Origin: Halobacterium zhouii | Lineage (GTDB): Archaea > Halobacteriota > Halobacteria > Halobacteriales > Halobacteriaceae | NCBI RefSeq assembly: GCF_021249405.1 | Contig: NZ_CP089593.1 | Location: 682,001-746,000, forward strand | Direction of reading: 5' to 3' | Length of the DNA stretch: 64,000 nucleotides | Shown: in pieces, positions 60,097 to 64,000 of the stretch | How the letters are laid out: every line of letters begins with the position of its first letter | Position numbering within the stretch: the first letter of the stretch is position 1 | Notes under the pieces: generated by a model | The model's input: only the letters and a program-made list of their open reading frames with translations | The model's database searches: none | What the model was told of the DNA's origin: nothing | Program-made: the position numbers and the translations under genes

Positions 60097-62163
60097 TTAG
60101 TTGTCCTTGGTCAGCCCCACAATCTCCCTGTAGCGGGCAACGATGCGACGGAGTTTCTCTTCCGGCGTCTTGGCTTCGATCGGGATGTCGTCTAGTTCCT
60201 CCATCGACGCCAGCGATGCGTACCCCTCAACCATCCGAGTGACGGTCTCATATTCGGACTCGTTCTCGCGAGCCACCGCTGCGATTGCACTCTGGTTTGC
60301 TGCAATGTACTCAGGAAAGGACAGGTCGCTGGTATCGTCTGTTGATGAGGGTTTCGGGGCTACATCTGCACTGCTTACATCGTCCTCTTCAGTCGTCTCC
60401 TCAGGTAGCACTCCGTGTTCGTATAGGTATTTGTCCTCTGGGGGGAGGTGTTCGTGTGCTGGCAACTCCTCCGGGTCGAGACCTGCAAACTGATACAACT
60501 GTTCCAGGTAGTAGGGTCGCTCCCACGGCTTCATACCGAGATATCGGAATGGCTCGTCCGCTTGTGCGTGCCGCCGGGCGAGTTGTTCTAACGTTTCTAG
60601 GCGCGCGTTCACGTCGACATCCATCGGAGGGAGTTCATCCTGTTCGACTAGAACCGGCTCGGCCCAGTACCGTTTATCAGCATCGTAGAAGGCGTCGAAT
60701 CGGTCGTGAAGGAACCCCTTTGTTTCGTCGTACAGTTGAACGGCCGCCTCCGTTTCGAGGTCCTCGTGCCGGAGTCCGTGATACGCAGGCCGGTGGCGAG
60801 GCTTTAGTACATCCGGACACGAGAGACACAATTTCGCGTGCCGCTTCGTTATCTGCTTAAACGTTTCAAGTTCTTCGAGCTCGTAGTAGCGCCCCGAGCG
60901 TTTGCCGCCAGGATGATCGCGGACATCTTGATTCTCACTGTAGTCTAGCAGTTCGATTTGTCCGCCATTACTGGCGAACGTCTGCTCGCCAGGATACGCC
61001 TCACTCATCGGAGTCGGAACGCGGTGGACGTCTGCCAGATGCATATACATAAGCCCCGTTCGGCCGACGCGCTTCTTGATCGCCTTCGTCGTATCGCTTC
61101 CGTCCCGCAACGTCGTTTTGTTGTTCTCCGTGGGGATATCACGGGGGGAATCCAAGGAGCGCACTAATACAAGAATAACGAGTCGGCCGTGGCGTTCAGA
61201 CCGGAACTGGTTAAGACCATTCTGAAACCCAAATCCAGCCTCGTAGCTAGTTTCGCCGTCGAATATCTTCCGGCCGTTTGCGTATAGATGAACTCCTGAC
61301 TTGGGATGTTTCGTACGCGAAAGACCGCAGATGATGTCCAACCGAACGCGCCCTGTTGTCGTTTCGTTCGCCAACTCGAACGACTGGTATGCACGTGGAT
61401 GGGCGCTATCGAAGTTGAGATACGACCAGTCCACTGAGACATCTGCCATCACAGATTTACTGCGGTTGTTGACCTCATCAACGACCGTAAGGTCGACGTC
61501 AAGTACCGGCGTGTTATCTGCCCACGGGATCGTCGTCGTGTCGGCAAGATATAGTTCGTATGTAGTCGAAAGGAGATCGGGGAGAGTATCGTAGTCGCCG
61601 TAGAGGTCTTCGTGGCCGATGGTGAGGTCTTCGATACGGACAATCGTCTGCCCTGGGTCAAGTCCGTCGTATTCGTAGTAATCTAGACTCCAGTCATCGG
61701 TCTCGAGATATTCCTCGTCGATGTAGTAGGCGTATCCCTGATCGGCTCCAGCGGCACGACTAGCCAACATAACGCTCTGCCCGATGGACAGTGATGCCTC
61801 GATTGCGCCGACGCCCGCCCATCCAATGCTATCGGAGAGTGAATATCCATCTGCGTCCGTTTGGCGCGACGCGCCGAGTGTAAGCCAGACATCTAACGAG
61901 TCTTCGGGAATCCCACCAGAACTGTCGCGTATTTCGAGGTAGTCCTCGCCGAGGACGAGCTCAATGTCAGTGCCTGAGAGTTCATTGACTCGGGCTGCGT
62001 CAATACTGTTGTCGCACAATTCGAGAACGGCCCGATCCGGATCCAGTGTTGAGAGACTCAGTAGTGCCGTTTTTTCCGGCGCGCCCGGAATTTCACCAAC
62101 CTTTGAACGCAAACCCGCTAGAGGTCCAGAAGCGTCCCCGTCGTTCGTCGTGGGGTCAGTCAT
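60097..62163 (-). CDS. GHKL/MORC-like ATPase
   Basis: A 688-residue protein with a Bergerat-fold ATP site. The N-box is ELCDNSIDA (E48, D51, N52), motif G1 is RDSSGGIP (D80 onward) and the lid/G2 is SIGWAGVGA (113-119 region). A transducer-like beta domain follows to about residue 330, then helical C-terminal domains of unknown kind, including KLCLSCPDVLKP and an acidic Ser-rich linker before the last 90 residues. The architecture is of the MORC/Hsp90/MutL-like ATPases, which are known in prokaryotic restriction and defence loci. It is divergent from a DGQHR-domain gene and has AT-richer codons than the core. Confidence 0.82.
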   Translation of the reverse strand: MTDPTTNDGDASGPLAGLRSKVGEIPGAPEKTALLSLSTLDPDRAVLELCDNSIDAARVNELSGTDIELVLGEDYLEIRDSSGGIPEDSLDVWLTLGASRQTDADGYSLSDSIGWAGVGAIEASLSIGQSVMLASRAAGADQGYAYYIDEEYLETDDWSLDYYEYDGLDPGQTIVRIEDLTIGHEDLYGDYDTLPDLLSTTYELYLADTTTIPWADNTPVLDVDLTVVDEVNNRSKSVMADVSVDWSYLNFDSAHPRAYQSFELANETTTGRVRLDIICGLSRTKHPKSGVHLYANGRKIFDGETSYEAGFGFQNGLNQFRSERHGRLVILVLVRSLDSPRDIPTENNKTTLRDGSDTTKAIKKRVGRTGLMYMHLADVHRVPTPMSEAYPGEQTFASNGGQIELLDYSENQDVRDHPGGKRSGRYYELEELETFKQITKRHAKLCLSCPDVLKPRHRPAYHGLRHEDLETEAAVQLYDETKGFLHDRFDAFYDADKRYWAEPVLVEQDELPPMDVDVNARLETLEQLARRHAQADEPFRYLGMKPWERPYYLEQLYQFAGLDPEELPAHEHLPPEDKYLYEHGVLPEETTEEDDVSSADVAPKPSSTDDTSDLSFPEYIAANQSAIAAVARENESEYETVTRMVEGYASLASMEELDDIPIEAKTPEEKLRRIVARYREIVGLTKDN

Positions 62164-62164
62164 G

Positions 62165-62268
62165 CTGTATTATACACTCCCTTTTGGTCTCCGCCAGTAT
62201 AAACCCTCCCAGAAGTGTACCGTACAAATCCAATCAGAGTGTTGGAGCTAGGTTTCTGTACTATACAG
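62165..62268. promoter_or_regulatory. paired palindromic 13-mers between the GHKL ATPase and DGQHR genes
   Basis: CTGTATTATACAC (62165-62177) abuts the ATPase start codon, and CTGTACTATACAG (62256-62268) lies about 90 bases further into the shared intergenic region. They match at 11 of 13 positions, and the second is a perfect CTGTA/TACAG dyad around three bases. Two copies of an operator-like sequence in a divergent control region suggest autoregulation, possibly by the DGQHR protein, as DndB-type proteins do. Confidence 0.55.
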
Positions 62269-62362
62269 ACGGAACCCCATTCATCTAAGCGCATTTCGGC
62301 GTGTTTCTGTATGCTAAGCGAGAAAGACTTATGTCTGTGGGTCTCGACAGTGCAGTTGCAAC

Positions 62363-63760
62363 ATGGCGAAAACAAAACTACAAGCGCTCAAGATACAGCA
62401 GAAGCCAGACGCACCCACAATGTACTCCACGGTGATTGACGCCGCGGAGACCCTCGAGTGGGCCGATGTCCCCCGGAAAAAGGACGACTTCATGGCGGGC
62501 TACCAGCGCGACCTCAACGAGCGCTACGACGACATCAAGGAATACCTCACTACGGACGACCAGAACATCATCCCCGGGGCTGTGCTCATCGGTGTCGACG
62601 AAGACGCGGTTAAGATCGATGAGGACGACGGTATCACGACGCTCACCATCGACCACGACCAGCACAACCCGGACGGATTAATCCAGGCGCAGTACGAGGA
62701 ATTTTACGAGCGCCTCAGTGACGAGGAGCAGAAGTTCGTCGACGGGGAAATCAGCAACGATCCCGCCGAACATGAGAACGGGAGTATCCCTGCTTCACAC
62801 CTCGCCGAGCTCACGAAGGAGCTCAAACAGGCCGCAGAGGACTGGGACAGCCTCAGCGACGACCGGCAGAAGGCCGTCTCCGATTATGTCAAGGGCCTCT
62901 CCGTTCCGGGCAACATCATCGACGGGCAGCACCGTCTCTGGGGTGCGAAGGAGGTCACGGAGTTCGACGTCGACTTTCCCGCCGTCATCATCCCCGGCCT
63001 AACGGACCCCGAGGAAGTCTTCCAGTTTTACGTCCTCAACAGCACTGCGTCGCCACTCAGCCGCGACCAACTGCACGCAGTCATCAGCACGTCGCTGTCG
63101 AACGGCGAACTGGAGGTCCTATTCGAGCGCTTCAAGCAGACCGGCATCCACGCTCGTGAGGCTAAGCTCTCGTACCGACTCCACCGTCGCGACGATTCCC
63201 CCTTCCAGCGCATGGTGGACTTCGGCCTGCCTAACAGCCAGGGAATCATCAAAGAGAGCATCGCCTTCAACCTCGTGAAGTCGTTCGTCAAGCCCAACGC
63301 CTCGTACAAGCGACTGTACGGCGGGGTCAACGACTGGGAGCAGGACCCGGACTACGACTACCGGTTGAAGGTGTTCCTCACGTTCTGGAACGCCGTCACT
63401 GACGAATACTCGGACGCATGGGAGACGGCCCGCGAGCCCGACGCCACCGACGTCGAACGACAAATCACCCAAAAGATCGCGCTCGACACTCTCCAGGAGT
63501 TCCTGCTCGACCGTCTCAAACTCCTCAGCACGCCGGTGATGGGCGGTCGTAGCGCCGACACTATGTTCGGGGATCTCGACGCGATCGATGAGGGGGTCCG
63601 CATGGTTCTAGCAGACCTGCCCGAGGAGTTCTTCACTCGCGAGTGGACCGAATCGAGTCTCAACACACACCAGGGCCGAGAGTTCTTCCGCGAGCAGATG
63701 GAAAAGGCCTCCAACGACCGGCAGATCGGCTCGATGAAGCTGTTCAAGAAAACGAAGTAA
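62363..63760 (+). CDS. DGQHR-domain protein (DndB/DpdB-like)
   Basis: A 465-residue protein. The family motif DGQHR is at residues 187-191 in a GNIIDGQHRLWGA context. The ParB-like N-terminal arm is visible as GYQRDLNERYDDIKEYL and then IIPGAVLIGVDED, and a NSTASPLSRDQLHA stretch is also typical. DGQHR proteins include DndB, the regulator of DNA phosphorothioation, and DpdB of the 7-deazaguanine DNA-modification systems. Divergent from the MORC-like ATPase, and followed after seven bases by another gene. Confidence 0.85.
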   Translation: MAKTKLQALKIQQKPDAPTMYSTVIDAAETLEWADVPRKKDDFMAGYQRDLNERYDDIKEYLTTDDQNIIPGAVLIGVDEDAVKIDEDDGITTLTIDHDQHNPDGLIQAQYEEFYERLSDEEQKFVDGEISNDPAEHENGSIPASHLAELTKELKQAAEDWDSLSDDRQKAVSDYVKGLSVPGNIIDGQHRLWGAKEVTEFDVDFPAVIIPGLTDPEEVFQFYVLNSTASPLSRDQLHAVISTSLSNGELEVLFERFKQTGIHAREAKLSYRLHRRDDSPFQRMVDFGLPNSQGIIKESIAFNLVKSFVKPNASYKRLYGGVNDWEQDPDYDYRLKVFLTFWNAVTDEYSDAWETAREPDATDVERQITQKIALDTLQEFLLDRLKLLSTPVMGGRSADTMFGDLDAIDEGVRMVLADLPEEFFTREWTESSLNTHQGREFFREQMEKASNDRQIGSMKLFKKTK

Positions 63761-63767
63761 CAGCCTC

Positions 63768-64000
63768 ATGAGCCTCGAGTCTCTTGAATTAGCCTGCTAC
63801 CGTCTCTTTCTCGACCCCAGGAGCGACGCGGCGACCACTGAAGACGCTCACATGCCGCAGGCGCAGGCACACGTAGAGCAAGCGGTGGACGCAAACGCGG
63901 AACTGACTGAGCGGTATCGGACGGAACTACAACTCCGACTGACACTCCACCTTTCGCCGCCGTCGGCCATCGAGTACGACCCAATGGGGCGGCGCTCCCG
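63768..64000 (+). CDS. unrecognised protein, N-terminal part (cut by window end)
   Basis: An open frame starts at ATG 63768, seven bases after the DGQHR stop, and runs off the window after 77 codons (MSLESLELACYRLFLDPRSD, then a helical stretch with TERYRTELQLRLTLHLSPP). Spacing and direction make it the next gene of the DGQHR operon. I do not recognise it; the beginning is not that of DndC. Its identity would decide what kind of system this is. Confidence 0.65.
   Translation, partial: MSLESLELACYRLFLDPRSDAATTEDAHMPQAQAHVEQAVDANAELTERYRTELQLRLTLHLSPPSAIEYDPMGRRS

Larger units (their letters stand above)
55311..64000. mobile_element. probable integrated accessory region downstream of tRNA-Arg
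   Basis: From the tRNA 3' end to the window edge there is no recognisable housekeeping gene. The stretch holds a tightly overlapping operon of unknown small proteins with a winged-helix protein, then an AT-richer block with small membrane proteins, a small regulator-like protein, a GHKL ATPase and a DGQHR protein. This is typical of haloarchaeal islands entering tRNA genes. No integrase gene and no second copy of the tRNA 3' end are found inside the window, so the right boundary must lie beyond it, or the inference is wrong. Confidence 0.45.

Noticed and set aside
55311-64000. Right attachment site inside the window
   Set aside because: I looked for another copy of the tRNA-Arg 3' end and found none before 64000.

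Overview
The window is a piece of a haloarchaeal (class Halobacteria) chromosome. The evidence is very high GC, strongly acidic predicted proteins, Tat-type signal peptides on two blue copper proteins and on PstS, archaeal-only information genes (NAC, transcription factor S, RNase P component 4, a 7S/SRP RNA), ether-lipid enzymes (a UbiA-type prenyltransferase and two geranylgeranyl-reductase-type flavoproteins), the phosphoribosyltransferase-like sugar regulator GfcR, and several haloarchaea-only small families. I cannot name the genus from sequence alone. All family assignments are recognised from motifs and memory; no search was run.

Layout, left to right. 0-2 kb: divergent purine genes (start of a probable GAR transformylase, and purB) and a VIT1/CCC1-like membrane protein. 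2-8 kb: a compact minus-strand lysine operon by the succinylated DAP route (dapA-dapB-dapD-lysA-dapF-dapE), most junctions overlapping. 8-17 kb: housekeeping genes (metallophosphoesterase, NYN protein, PUA protein, nac-trmI, transcription factor S, MFS transporter, crotonase, Nudix, uS10-like protein). 17-23 kb: NhaC-type antiporter, M20 amidohydrolase, a membrane-anchored blue copper protein, and a divergent geranylgeranyl reductase/2Fe-2S ferredoxin pair with mirrored promoters. 23-29 kb: sugar-acid catabolism (sugar-acid dehydratase, KDG-type aldolase) with gfcR, a ubiquitin-like protein, a HAD hydrolase, a glutaredoxin and a PAPS-reductase-family enzyme.

29-37 kb: the phosphate region, with a divergent AbrB-PhoU regulator facing pstS-pstC-pstA-pstB-phoU. 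37-42 kb: an aldo/keto reductase next to a decayed paralogue, a second GGR-like flavoprotein, coaBC and a second blue copper protein. 42.5-44.4 kb: an unusual tight three-gene operon coding for a Gln/Arg/Gly/His/Ser-rich basic low-complexity protein, a small PRC-barrel-like protein and a Cys-rich four-helix-bundle protein with a Met-hexapeptide tail. This is my first candidate for a poorly described system. 44.6-55.2 kb: M28 peptidase, two GT4 glycosyltransferases, RNase P component 4, a YhbY-type protein, an MscS channel, the 7S RNA, a TrpRS, cysteine synthase, a RecA-like ATPase and the UbiA lipid enzyme. Several intergenic gaps hold members of one hairpin-rich repeat family.

55.2-64 kb: beyond a tRNA-Arg(TCG) gene the content changes to what looks like an integrated accessory region. 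First comes a five-gene overlapping operon of unrecognised proteins ending in a winged-helix protein. Then, after an abrupt fall in GC near 58.4 kb, come small membrane proteins, a small probable regulator, a long perfect inverted repeat, and a divergent pair of a GHKL/MORC-like ATPase and a DGQHR-domain protein, followed by a gene cut by the window end. The ATPase/DGQHR pair, with matching palindromic 13-mers in its shared intergenic region, is my second candidate: a DNA-modification or defence-type module whose remaining genes lie to the right of the window.
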